64,000 nt of DNA, from NCBI GenBank assembly GCA_963667505.2, contig OY763490.2, positions 2,356,001 to 2,420,000 of the forward strand, read 5' to 3'. A program made the translations under genes and the position numbers. This stretch comes from Aldehydirespirator sp963667505. GTDB taxonomy: Bacteria > Actinomycetota > Acidimicrobiia > Acidimicrobiales > Aldehydirespiratoraceae. Under the pieces are notes generated by a model. It saw only the letters and a list, made by a program, of their open reading frames with translations. It had not been told where the DNA came from and ran no database searches. This document shows positions 40,793 to 48,843 of the stretch, piece by piece (position 1 is the stretch's first letter; each line of letters starts with the position of its first letter).

Positions 40793-42809
40793 AAATAATC
40801 GGTACACGATGTCTGTGGATCTCGCGATTATTGAATCCTTAGGAATAAACCTCTATAGCAATGCTGCTGCTGTTCTCTCAGAGTTGGTTGCAAATGCATA
40901 CGATGCTGATGCAACTGCGGTGAAGATCACCTGGAAGACAGACGAAGATCAAGACATCGTAGAAGTGATGGACAATGGTTGCGGAATGAGTGTTGATGAC
41001 ATTAATCGGAAGTTCCTAGTCACCGGGTACAAGAAGAGACAAGCTGAAGGCAGCATATCACCACGTTGGCAACGACCCTTCATGGGACGTAAGGGTATCG
41101 GTAAGCTCTCCGTTTTCTCCATTGCACGAGAGGTTCAAGTCTATTCGACAAAGGACGGCACCGATAGTCTTGGATTAGAGATTAGAATCGAGAAGCTCGA
41201 GGCGCGGATTAGAGCGAAGAAGACGTACCACCCGGATCCAATTGAGGTTCCAAGCGAATATCGTAGCGGTGGCACAACAATTGTCCTTAGGAGACTTAAG
41301 CGAAAACGTGCAGACTTAACTGTCGCGGCCTTGCGAAAGCGGCTAGCTAGGCGCTTCGACGTTATGGATCCGACACCGCCAGCGGAGGGTGGCTTCAAGA
41401 TCCACATCAACGGTGATGAAGTGACATACGCAGACCGTCAAGAACTGAAGAAGCTAGAGTACATCTGGGAATTCGGTCATGCTGCACTCCCTGATTCCTC
41501 ATTGCCAAGTGGCATTGTGAAGTACGTACTAGAGAATCGACTGCCTCCACCGTTTGAGGACGAAACGGTCGTCGGTTGGTTTGGCACGGCTCGTGTCCCA
41601 TCAGACCTCACACAGGACGAAGAAGCTGGCTCGCTCAAGAACATCATCGTCATTGCCCGGAAGAGACCCATTCAAGAAGGTATCGTAGACAAGCTTGACT
41701 TTTCACGTGTTTTCGGCAACTATGTCACCGGTCAAATCGAGGCGGAGTTCTTGGATCAAGATGATGAGGATGATATTGCAACTAGTGATCGACAGCGACT
41801 CATCGAGGACGATCCACGGGTTAGGGTACTTCAAGGATTCCTTCGGAATGCATTCCAGACCGCGTCCGATGTATGGAACCGTGAACGGCCGCGGAGGAAG
41901 GCCAAGGAAGTTCTTGCAGACAATCCAACCCTAAGACAGTGGATCGATGAGCTACCCGCATGGCAAAGAGAACCCGCCGAAAAACTAATCGGGACGATTG
42001 CAGCACTCCCGATGGAGACGGGAGTTGAACAACAACAACGAAGAGCACACTTGTTCCGGGCAGGCATCTTGGCCTTTGCTCGTATTGGCTTGAGAGAAAC
42101 AGTCGAAGAACTTGGCGCTCTAAGCGATCTTAATGCTGACCAGCTTCTTGAGCTCTTGGGTGCTCAGGAGGAGTATGAGGCTGCGTTATGGGTCGACATC
42201 CTGAGATCGCGAGTCGAAGCGATCCGACAGTTCGAGAACCTTACGGAGATTGACGAGAAGGAGCGAGTCCTTCAGCAACATCTGTTCGGTCATCTCTGGC
42301 TCTTGGATCCATCATGGGAGAGAGCGACTACTGATCCTAAGATGGAAGAGGATCTACGAAGCATCGATCCTGATAGCTTCCCCATGGATACTCAAGGGAA
42401 TGAGATTCGTGGCCGCATCGATATTCGATATGCAAAGGCTAGCGGTCTCCATGTAATTGTAGAATTGAAACGATATTCGGTGAGGCCCAAGATCGAAGAG
42501 CTCGTGGAGCAGGGTCGCAAGTATCGAGCTGCTTTGAGTGACATTCTCACTCAGCAACGTAAGGGTCATGAGAAGATCGAAGTTGTATTCGTCATAGGCT
42601 CCGATCCGCAGGTCTCGGATCGTGGCAGATTCAATTCAAATGAAGACGCTATTGAACATTCGCTAGATGCCATCGCAGGCCGATATGTGTTGTATGATGA
42701 ATTGATTGCTAATGCATGCAACCAATACGACGATTATTTCCGCGCGTCCAGGCACGCGCAAGGCTTGGAGGAAGTCCTGAATTCCTTCATCTTGAATGGT
42801 TCTGAATAG
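40785..42809 (+). CDS. MORC-like GHKL ATPase with C-terminal PD-(D/E)XK-like nuclease domain (predicted restriction effector)
   Basis: The product is 674 residues. The GHKL (Hsp90/MutL) ATPase has the N box ELVANAYDADAT near 30-42, the Asp-Gly motif VMDNGCGM near 62, and GRKGIGKLS near 100. The middle is helical. At about 542-565, GRIDIRYA then LHVIVELKR matches the Asp...Glu-x-Lys core of PD-(D/E)XK nucleases, with a following QGRKYRAAL helix. Prokaryotic MORC-type ATPases in restriction-modification operons, often with nuclease domains, were described by Iyer, Abhiman and Aravind. The gene is visibly AT-rich (41-42% G+C over 40801-40860 by my count) with many A/T third positions, marking recent transfer. 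Confidence 0.85.
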   Translation: MTENNRYTMSVDLAIIESLGINLYSNAAAVLSELVANAYDADATAVKITWKTDEDQDIVEVMDNGCGMSVDDINRKFLVTGYKKRQAEGSISPRWQRPFMGRKGIGKLSVFSIAREVQVYSTKDGTDSLGLEIRIEKLEARIRAKKTYHPDPIEVPSEYRSGGTTIVLRRLKRKRADLTVAALRKRLARRFDVMDPTPPAEGGFKIHINGDEVTYADRQELKKLEYIWEFGHAALPDSSLPSGIVKYVLENRLPPPFEDETVVGWFGTARVPSDLTQDEEAGSLKNIIVIARKRPIQEGIVDKLDFSRVFGNYVTGQIEAEFLDQDDEDDIATSDRQRLIEDDPRVRVLQGFLRNAFQTASDVWNRERPRRKAKEVLADNPTLRQWIDELPAWQREPAEKLIGTIAALPMETGVEQQQRRAHLFRAGILAFARIGLRETVEELGALSDLNADQLLELLGAQEEYEAALWVDILRSRVEAIRQFENLTEIDEKERVLQQHLFGHLWLLDPSWERATTDPKMEEDLRSIDPDSFPMDTQGNEIRGRIDIRYAKASGLHVIVELKRYSVRPKIEELVEQGRKYRAALSDILTQQRKGHEKIEVVFVIGSDPQVSDRGRFNSNEDAIEHSLDAIAGRYVLYDELIANACNQYDDYFRASRHAQGLEEVLNSFILNGSE

Positions 42810-42821
42810 GAGCGTATTTCG

Positions 42822-42968
42822 AATCTGTTGACCAGCGCGGATCGCATTTTGCACAGAAGAAATGGCAAGTTATGACTAGAACGATGAAGGGTATATGCTC
42901 AAGATATCAACTTCGTCATAACTGGGCCATATGTTCCGCGCTCCGCACCAATCGACGTCAAAGGTCCC
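42822..42968 (+). repeat. Dispersed palindromic repeat, copy 2
   Basis: It starts just after the MORC-like stop with AATCTGTTGACCAGCGCGGAT. The left arm ATGGCAAGTTATGAC (42862-42876) pairs with the right arm GTCATAACTGGGCCAT (42915-42930). The right flank reads CAATCGACGTCAAAGGTCC, also found in copy 3. The hairpin could act as a terminator or be a small mobile element. Confidence 0.9.
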
Positions 42969-43267
42969 AGCCGCCGTCAAGGATGTTATCAAGGATGTTG
43001 TGGAGGTCGAGTCGACCGTGGCGCGGCCGAGGTGCCCGCGCTGCGGGCCGCGTAGCCGCGACCGCGGCAGCCTTGGGTCAGCCGTCGTCGGAGATGGTCA
43101 CGGTGGCGGTGTCGGCCTCGGTCCCCCTCATCGGCGCTGGCCGATGACGCTTCGGCGTTCTCCACTCAGACGGCAAGGGCCATGATCGGCGCTGGGTTCT
43201 GCACGCAGACCGCGAGCTGTGGTCGGCGCTATCTTCTGAGTGTGATCCTGGATCGCAGGAAGCCGAG
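42969..43267. other. Gene-free stretch after the MORC-like gene
   Basis: About 300 bases return to high GC. I see no convincing gene. Parts such as CAAGGATGTTATCAAGGATGTTGTGG are short direct repeats, and GATCGGCGCTGG / CATCGGCGCTGG occur twice about 50 bases apart. It may be decayed coding sequence. Confidence 0.3.
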
Positions 43268-43537
43268 ATGGTGACCCGCCGCATCGCCGAGGAGACCGCC
43301 CGGCTGGGCGACGCCATCTACGAGCGCGACATCCGCGCCCACCTCGAGGACGACCACCACGGCGAGTACGTCGCCATCGACGTGGACAGCGGCTGCTGGG
43401 CCATCGGCGGCGAGTTGCTGGAGGCGGCGGATCGTCTGCGGGCCGAGCGCCCCGGCGCCGTCGATGTCTGGCTGATCCGCGTCGGCCACCGGACCGTAGC
43501 TCGTATCGGCGGCGGGGCTCCGCGGGGCGGCAGGTGA
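43268..43537 (+). CDS. Small hypothetical protein paired with a clan AA protease gene
   Basis: The product is 89 residues. Helical ETARLGDAIYERDIRAHLED is followed by the strand-rich HHGEYVAIDVDSGCWAIGG and AVDVWLIRVGHRTVARIGGG. Its TGA overlaps the GTG of the next frame (GTGA). I recall such a small protein next to aspartic-protease-like genes in actinobacteria and chloroflexi, often in toxin-antitoxin-like pairs, but no function is known. Confidence 0.65.
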   Translation: MVTRRIAEETARLGDAIYERDIRAHLEDDHHGEYVAIDVDSGCWAIGGELLEAADRLRAERPGAVDVWLIRVGHRTVARIGGGAPRGGR

Positions 43538-43900
43538 TCGAGGGATTCGTCAACCCGGCCCGGGAGGCGGTAATCAGTTTGCTACTGCAAGGCCAGGCGG
43601 GGACGATGGAGGTAGAGGCTGTCGTGGACACGGGGTTCACCCGGTTCATCACGCTGCCCCCGGAGATCATCTCGGCGTTGGGAGCCCTTCCAGCGGGAGC
43701 CAACCGGGGTGATGCTCGGGGACGGCAGCGAGGCGTCCCTAGATGTCTACGGAGTCACGGTCCTCTGGGAGGGAGTCCCGAGACGCGTCGATGCCTATGC
43801 CGACGACACCATGCCTCTCGTCGCGATGCGGCTGCTCGACGGGCACAGCCTGTACGTCGAGGTCGAGGACGGCGGGCGCGTCACCATCGAGGCCCGCTGA
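43534..43900 (+). pseudogene. Clan AA (retropepsin-like) aspartic protease, frameshifted
   Basis: From GTG 43534 the frame gives FVNPAREAVISLLLQG and EAVVDTGFTRFITLPPEII, with the catalytic Asp-Thr-Gly. After about 43686 it leaves frame. The other frame continues with FQREPTGVMLGDGSEASLD, WEGVPRRVDAY and LVAMRLLDGHSLYVEVEDGG to TGA 43898-43900, the natural C-terminus. The total of 367 bases is one more than a multiple of three, so one extra base near CCCTTCC explains it. It is either a pseudogene or an assembly error. Confidence 0.8.
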
Positions 43901-43931
43901 GGATCCGCTCAGCGGCGTCGAGGACAGGAAG

Positions 43932-43982
43932 GCCCGCGCCGGAGTGCCGAGTGATGTCGTCGGTGGGCTTGGCCGACCCGGG
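43932..43982 (-). pseudogene. Duplicated fragment of the DUF4143 ATPase gene
   Basis: About 50 bases (GCCCGCGCCGGAGTGCCGAG to TGGCCGACCCGG) match 45043-45092 inside the ATPase gene with about two differences. On the minus strand the source encodes the SANPTDDITRHSGAG region. The fragment sits next to repeat copy 3 and shows again that pieces of the right flank were copied into the island. Confidence 0.9.
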
Positions 43983-43994
43983 AGTCGGTCCCAG

Positions 43995-44123
43995 GAATCT
44001 CATTTCCACTACAAGGAATGACGAGTTATGACTAGAACGACGAAGTGCCTAAACTTTGGACGTCAACTTTCTCATAACGCGGCCATGAGTTCCCCGTCCC
44101 ATCCAATCGACGTCGAAGGTCCT
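43995..44123 (+). repeat. Dispersed palindromic repeat, copy 3
   Basis: AATCTCATTTCCACTACAAG leads into GGAATGACGAGTTATGACTA and CGTCAACTTTCTCATAACGC, then CCAATCGACGTCGAAGGTCC. The inverted arms GAGTTATGA and TCATAAC correspond to those of copies 1 and 2. It ends two bases before the ATPase stop codon. Confidence 0.85.
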
Positions 44124-44125
44124 CG

Positions 44126-45412
44126 CTAAGGGCCCAATAGGGCCAGTGGGGCTACCGCCACACCGTCGGAGCGTTCGTAGGCGTAGCCGGTGGCCGTTAC
44201 CACCAGCAGCTTCGCAGGCTCTCCCATGCGCTGGGTGTCGACGTTGTCACGCAGCTTCAGCAGCGACTTGGCGGCGGCGTCCACCGAGGCGGCCTGTCCG
44301 AGCTTGACCTCCGCCGCCAGCCATGCTCCGTCGGCCCGCTGGACGATGGCGTCGACCTCGAGACGGTTGCTGTCCAGAAAGTGGAACACCTCGGCGGCGC
44401 TGGCCTGGGCGTAGACGCGTAGGTCTCTCACCACCATCGACTCGAACAGGTGCCCAAGCATCTCGCGGTCGTCGAAGAGCCGCTGCGGACCGGCGCCCAA
44501 GGCGCTGGCTGCGAGAGCCGGATCGGCGAGGTGGCGCTTGGGCACCTTGCGCAGGCGCGATCGCGACGCGAGGTGGGGCGACCACGCGGGCTGGTCCTCC
44601 ACGATGAAGATGCGCTCCAGGGCGTCCAGGTACGCCGCCAGAGTCTCATAGGCGATCGGCTGTCCCCCACCGACATCGAAGGCGAGCGTCGAGCCGGAGG
44701 GCGACGCCGCACTGTGACGAGCGAGTGAGACGATCGTGCGCCTCACCGAGGCCGGATCGTGCCGGGTGCCGTTCACCCTGGGTACGTCAACGCGGCAGAT
44801 CTCCTCTAGATAGAGGCCCAAGAACTCCTGGGCGTCGCCCACCGACATGGCGCGGCATGCGGGCCACCCGCCACGGCACAGAGCCTCGATGACCTGCCTC
44901 AACTCTGTGTCGGCCCGCCCAGCGCCCGCCTGCCAGGCCGAGCAGACGCCGCCGTCGAGCAGGGATGCCAAGCTCACGGCCCCGGTCGATGCGCCCGACT
45001 CGTACAGAGACATCGGTCGCATCCTCACCCGCGCCACGCGGCCCGCGCCGGAGTGCCGAGTGATGTCGTCAGTGGGGTTGGCCGACCCGGTGAGGATGAA
45101 CCGTCCCGGGCTCTGCAGGTCGTCACTGGCCCGTCGCACCCGGTTCCAGATCTGGGGCGCGAGCTGCCACTCGTCGATCAGCAGCGGAAATGACCCCTGG
45201 TCGAGAGGCAGGGTGCCGTGGGAGGCGTGGCTGCGGGCGTTGGCGTCCTGGTCCAACAGCAGCTCACGGTTGGCCAGCCGGCGCGCCGTGGTTGTCTTGC
45301 CGCAGCCGCGGGAACCCTCGACCGACACCGTCGGCAACAGCCGCAGGCGTCGTTCGACCTCGTTGTCCACGACCCGCGGCCGGTAGTCGAACCGCTCGGG
45401 CAGAACGCTCAC
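44126..45412 (-). CDS. AAA-type ATPase, ATP-binding/DUF4143 family
   Basis: The product is 428 residues. Walker A is EGSRGCGKTT near residue 33, a Walker-B-like strand is FPLLIDEWQLAP, and FILTGSANP is sensor-like. The C-terminal half with LDALERIFIVEDQPAWSPHL and FLDSNRLEVDAIVQRADGAW (a restriction-endonuclease-like D...E-x-K pattern continuing into LAAEVKLG) is typical of DUF4143 proteins. The cellular role of this widespread family is unsettled. It is the last gene of the island and is convergent with the clan AA protease. Confidence 0.9.
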   Translation of the reverse strand: MSVLPERFDYRPRVVDNEVERRLRLLPTVSVEGSRGCGKTTTARRLANRELLLDQDANARSHASHGTLPLDQGSFPLLIDEWQLAPQIWNRVRRASDDLQSPGRFILTGSANPTDDITRHSGAGRVARVRMRPMSLYESGASTGAVSLASLLDGGVCSAWQAGAGRADTELRQVIEALCRGGWPACRAMSVGDAQEFLGLYLEEICRVDVPRVNGTRHDPASVRRTIVSLARHSAASPSGSTLAFDVGGGQPIAYETLAAYLDALERIFIVEDQPAWSPHLASRSRLRKVPKRHLADPALAASALGAGPQRLFDDREMLGHLFESMVVRDLRVYAQASAAEVFHFLDSNRLEVDAIVQRADGAWLAAEVKLGQAASVDAAAKSLLKLRDNVDTQRMGEPAKLLVVTATGYAYERSDGVAVAPLALLGP

Positions 45413-45460
45413 GTAACCTCCGGTGGTACTCGACGACTCCTCGCGACAACTCTACCTTAG

Positions 45461-45524
45461 AAACTGCAGCAAGATCATCTGAGGATTTACAGCAGAATTA
45501 TCTTTGCAATTGCAGCACATAGTA
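45461..45524. repeat. Three imperfect direct repeats upstream of the DUF4143 ATPase
   Basis: AACTGCAGCAAGATCATCT, TTTACAGCAGAATTATCT and AATTGCAGCACATAGTA follow each other at about 22-24 base steps in an AT-rich intergenic region. They sit 50-110 bases before the ATPase start on the minus strand and could be operator sites. They are low-complexity, so the call is tentative. Confidence 0.4.
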
Positions 45525-45612
45525 GCTGGGAACGCCAATTGCGGGCGGATCGTTGGGGGCTCGGTTGCGGTCTGATTGATCGTTCGGGGCCAAACGATTA
45601 GGGTTGGGGGGC

Positions 45613-46428
45613 GTGGCTGGGCTGCGGGGGTTCATGTATCCGAGGACGCCGACGGGCGCGGCCTCGATCCTGGTGCCGCCGCCTTGGCACTACTCGGGCG
45701 ACATGCTGACTGTGGAGTACCGCACCGAACCGGACCGGGTGGCCGAGCTGCTGCCAGACCCGCTGGAGCCCGCCGACGAGGATCCGGGCGCGGTGGCTGT
45801 CATCTGGGCCGACTGGCAGAGCTGCGGCGACGGCTTCGAGGAGCTGCTCGACCCGGCGCGGGCACAGTACCGGGAGGTGTTCGTGGTGGTGCGCTGCCGG
45901 TTCCGAGGCTCCACCTACAGCCGGGCGGTCTTCATCTGGGTGGACAAGGACTTCGCCATGGCCCGCGGCCACTTCCAGGGCTACCCCAAGAAGCTGGCCG
46001 ACATCGCCATGACCCGGCCGGTGACGGTGGGCCGGGCCGGGCCGCGGCTGGCGCCGGGGGGGCGGTTCGGGGCCACGCTTAGCACTTGGGGCCGACGAGT
46101 GGCCGAGGCCCGCTTCACGATCACCGGCACTGCCGAGGCGCCCGGCTTCGTCAACTCCTATCCGATGCTGCACAGCCGGCAGACGCCAGCGGTGGAGGCC
46201 GACGGCACCGACTCGCTCGACGAACTGGTGACCATGCGGGGCTACGACGCCGACCTCGGCCCAGTGTTCTCGGGCGACGCCGAGCTGGTGCTGCCGGAAT
46301 GCCCGACCGAGGAGCTGCACCGCCTCCAGCCGGTCGAGATGATCGGCGGCTACTACCGTCAGGTGGGCCTGTCCATGGCCGGCGGCACCACCCTGTGGGC
46401 CGCGGCCAACCCCAAGGCGGACCGATGA
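45613..46428 (+). CDS. Acetoacetate decarboxylase-family protein
   Basis: The product is 271 residues from GTG 45613 (TTG 45604 and ATG 45634 are alternatives). YSGDMLTVEYRTEPDRVAEL, AVIWADWQSCGDGFEEL and ARGHFQGYPKKLADIAMTRP match the ADC fold. The Lys-Lys pair of GYPKKLAD corresponds to the Schiff-base Lys and its neighbour. Family members decarboxylate or hydrolyse beta-keto acids and some act in secondary metabolism. It is first in a tight operon with a P450, a LigB-type dioxygenase and a glutamine amidotransferase. A broken copy of part of it lies at 37718-37862. Confidence 0.85.
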   Translation: MAGLRGFMYPRTPTGAASILVPPPWHYSGDMLTVEYRTEPDRVAELLPDPLEPADEDPGAVAVIWADWQSCGDGFEELLDPARAQYREVFVVVRCRFRGSTYSRAVFIWVDKDFAMARGHFQGYPKKLADIAMTRPVTVGRAGPRLAPGGRFGATLSTWGRRVAEARFTITGTAEAPGFVNSYPMLHSRQTPAVEADGTDSLDELVTMRGYDADLGPVFSGDAELVLPECPTEELHRLQPVEMIGGYYRQVGLSMAGGTTLWAAANPKADR

Positions 46429-46574
46429 GCTCGGCCGCGGCCAACCCCAAGGCGGACCGATGAGCTCGGCCGCGGCCAACCCGAAGGCGGGGTCATGAGC
46501 AGCTCCGCGGCCAACCTGAGGGCGGGGTCATGAGCCAGGCCGCGGCCAAACGCAAGGCGGACCGATGAGCACCA
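46400..46574. repeat. 35-bp tandem repeat (five units) spanning the decarboxylase stop and the P450 start
   Basis: Units begin with CCGCGGCCAA at 46400, 46435, 46470, 46505 and 46540. Each ends in a purine-rich stretch and ATGAGC, so ATG occurs at 46425, 46460, 46495, 46530 and 46565. The first ATGA contains the decarboxylase stop and the last ATG is the P450 start. GGCGGACCG or GGCGGGGTC before each ATG serves as the ribosome-binding site. Thirty-five is not a multiple of three. Confidence 0.97.
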
Positions 46575-47845
46575 TCGCCGCCACCTATGTGGACGACTAC
46601 CTCGACGACCACGGCGACGACGACGCCGACCTGTCCTCGCACGACTCGTTCACGTCCGGGGTGCCCCACGCCACCTTCAGCAGGCTGCGCCGAGACGATC
46701 CCGTTCACTGGACGCCGGAGGCCGACGGGGCCGGGTTCTGGTCGGTCACCCGCTACGCCGACGCCCTGGCCGTGAGCCGCGACGTGGAGACCTTCACGTC
46801 CACCAAGGGCATCCGCCTGGAGGAGATGGACGACGACGAACTCGTGGCCCGTCGCACGATGATGGAGCTCGACCCGCCTGAGCACACCCGGCTGCGTCGG
46901 CTGGTGAACCGGGGCTTCACCCGCCGCACCGTCGAGTCCTTCGAGGACTCCATCCGGGCGCTGGCTGCCGAAGTGCTCGACGAGGCCCTGAACGCCGACG
47001 CCTTCGACTTCGTGACCGAGGTGGCGGCCAAGCTGCCGATGAGGATGCTGGGCCGGCTGCTGGGCACCAGCGACGCCGATGGCCACCAGCTCGTGGAGTG
47101 GGGCGACGCGTTCCTGGGCAACAGCGACCCGGAGTTCACCACCCATGTGGTGGACACCGCCGACACCGAGGAGTTCCGGCTGATGCCGTTCCGCAGCCCG
47201 GCCGCGTCCGAGGTGTTCCGCTACGCCGAGCAGCAGGCCGCCGAGCGGCGGGCCTGCCCCCGCCACGACGTGATCAGCCAGCTGCTGGCCCCCACCCGAG
47301 ACGGCGAGCCGCTCAGCGACCTGGAGTTCAAGAACTTCTTCACGCTGCTGATCGCGGCCGGCAATGACACGACCCGCTACACGATGACCCACGGGCTGAG
47401 CACCATGATGCGCCATCCGGGCCTGTGGCGAACCTGGCGGGCCGACCCGTCGCTCACGCTGAGCGCGGTGGAGGAGGTGCTGCGCACCAGCGCGGTGACC
47501 ATGCACTTCCGCCGCACGGCTACGCGGCCGGTCACGTTGGGCGGCAAGGACATCGCGGCGGGCGACAAAGTGGTGATGTGGTTCTGCTCGGCCAACCACG
47601 ACGACGACGGGTTCCCCCGCCCGTGGCGTTTCGACCTGGCCCGCAACCCCAACGACCACATGGCCTTCGGGCGCAACGGCCCGCACCTGTGCCTGGGCGC
47701 CTGGCTGGCCCGCATGGAGGCCCGGCTGGTGTACGAGGAGCTGATGAAGCGGGTCTACCGCCTCGAGCCCGACGGCGAGCCCCGGTACCTGCGCTCCAAC
47801 TTCATCGCCGGCATCAAGCACCTGCCGGTGCGGGTGGTGGCCTGA
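46565..47845 (+). CDS. Cytochrome P450, copy 1
   Basis: The product is 426 residues, a soluble bacterial P450. The I-helix is AAGNDTTRYT with the Asp-Thr proton-relay pair, the ExxR motif is EEVLR, and the heme loop is FGRNGPHLCLGAWLAR with the Cys ligand. It is closely related to the P450 at 53987-55246 (shared SHDSFTSGVPHATF / DHDSFTSVVPHATF starts). No ferredoxin gene is nearby. Its stop overlaps a small frame (TGATG). It probably hydroxylates a substrate handled by the adjacent dioxygenase and decarboxylase-like enzymes (inference). Confidence 0.95.
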   Translation: MSTIAATYVDDYLDDHGDDDADLSSHDSFTSGVPHATFSRLRRDDPVHWTPEADGAGFWSVTRYADALAVSRDVETFTSTKGIRLEEMDDDELVARRTMMELDPPEHTRLRRLVNRGFTRRTVESFEDSIRALAAEVLDEALNADAFDFVTEVAAKLPMRMLGRLLGTSDADGHQLVEWGDAFLGNSDPEFTTHVVDTADTEEFRLMPFRSPAASEVFRYAEQQAAERRACPRHDVISQLLAPTRDGEPLSDLEFKNFFTLLIAAGNDTTRYTMTHGLSTMMRHPGLWRTWRADPSLTLSAVEEVLRTSAVTMHFRRTATRPVTLGGKDIAAGDKVVMWFCSANHDDDGFPRPWRFDLARNPNDHMAFGRNGPHLCLGAWLARMEARLVYEELMKRVYRLEPDGEPRYLRSNFIAGIKHLPVRVVA

Positions 47846-47979
47846 TGCAAGCCGAGCCCACCCACGCCGCCGACAACCACACGGGTCGCGGCCTCATGCC
47901 AACCCAGCCCATCCACCCCACCAGCACCCGCGCTGACGGCGGCCTGATGCAGATGAGTAAGCGGCGGCGGGAGGGCTGA
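47845..47979 (+). CDS. Possible 44-residue coupled small ORF built on a 51-bp repeat
   Basis: ATG 47845 overlaps the P450 stop, and the frame runs to TGA 47977-47979, three bases before the next gene's ATG. The CCTGATGC / CCTCATGC motif recurs exactly every 51 bases (47842, 47893, 47944), so the peptide has internal repeats beginning LMQ or LMP and ends in a basic SKRRREG. It may be a translated spacer that preserves coupling rather than a functional protein. Confidence 0.4.
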   Translation: MQAEPTHAADNHTGRGLMPTQPIHPTSTRADGGLMQMSKRRREG

Positions 47980-47982
47980 CGC

Positions 47983-48843
47983 ATGGGTGCGATCGTGGGG
48001 GCGGCGCTGGTGTCGCATGTGCCGCCGCTGGTACTGCCCGAGAGCGAGCGGCGGGCCCTCAACAGCGGCGAGGACACCACCCTGTTCGCGGGCCTGCACG
48101 CGCTGCGGGCCGAGCGCCTCGCCCCGGCGGCGGCCGACACGGTGGTGGTGGTGGACACCCACTGGTTCACCACCATCGAGCACGTGATCGCGGCCCATGA
48201 GCGCCGCCGGGGGCTGTACACCTCCGAGGAGTTGCCCCGCGGTATGAGGGCCATGCCCTACGACATGCCCGGAGACCCCGAGCTCGCCCATGCCTTCGCG
48301 GCCGCGGCCCGCGGGCGCGACGACACCTGGGTCACCGCGATCGACGATCCGCACCTGCCGGTGCATTACCCCACCGTCAACCTGCTCGGCTTCCTGCAAG
48401 GCGACGAGCGCTGGGTGTCGATGGGCGTGTGCCAGACCGCCCAGCCCGCCGACTTCCTCCTGGCCGGCGAACTGCTGGCCCAAGTCGTCGCGGGGCTCGA
48501 CCGGCGGGTGGCGATCCTCGCCAGCGGCGGCTTGAGCCACCGGTTCTGGCCGCTTCGCCAGTTCCGCGACCACGAAGGCGCCGATCCCGACGCCCATATC
48601 CGCACCCCTGAGGCCGCCGCTGCCGACCGGCAGGTGTTGGCGTGGATGGCCGAGGGCGACCACGCCGCCATCCTCGACTTCCTGCCCGAGTTCGCCCGCC
48701 ACTCCCCCGAGGGCTACTTCGGCCACTACCTGGTGATGGTCGGCGCCCTGGGCGGACGGGCCTGCACCGCCCGCGGCGTTCAGTTTGGCGAGTACGAGTC
48801 GGTGTCCGGCACCGGCCAAGCCCACGTATGGTTCGACCTGTGA
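47983..48843 (+). CDS. LigB-type extradiol ring-cleavage dioxygenase family protein
   Basis: The product is 286 residues. ALVSHVPPLVLP near the start carries the first metal His. DTVVVVDTHWFTTIEHVI provides the His in a conserved strand-end, DDPHLPVHYPTVNLLGF further His residues, and LASGGLSHRFWPLRQF the C-terminal His. These fit class III (LigB/HpcB) dioxygenases, which open catechol-type rings with Fe(II). Enzymes of the same fold also include other metal-dependent hydrolases (MEMO/AmmeMemoRadiSam), so substrate is open. It is in the operon with P450 copy 1. Confidence 0.85.
   Translation: MGAIVGAALVSHVPPLVLPESERRALNSGEDTTLFAGLHALRAERLAPAAADTVVVVDTHWFTTIEHVIAAHERRRGLYTSEELPRGMRAMPYDMPGDPELAHAFAAAARGRDDTWVTAIDDPHLPVHYPTVNLLGFLQGDERWVSMGVCQTAQPADFLLAGELLAQVVAGLDRRVAILASGGLSHRFWPLRQFRDHEGADPDAHIRTPEAAAADRQVLAWMAEGDHAAILDFLPEFARHSPEGYFGHYLVMVGALGGRACTARGVQFGEYESVSGTGQAHVWFDL

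Noticed and set aside
33245..45603. Integrase, transposase or tRNA attachment site bounding the island
   Set aside because: I looked for recombinase or transposase motifs and tRNA-like 3' ends at both sides and found none. The island's mobility can only be argued from composition, repeats and fragments.
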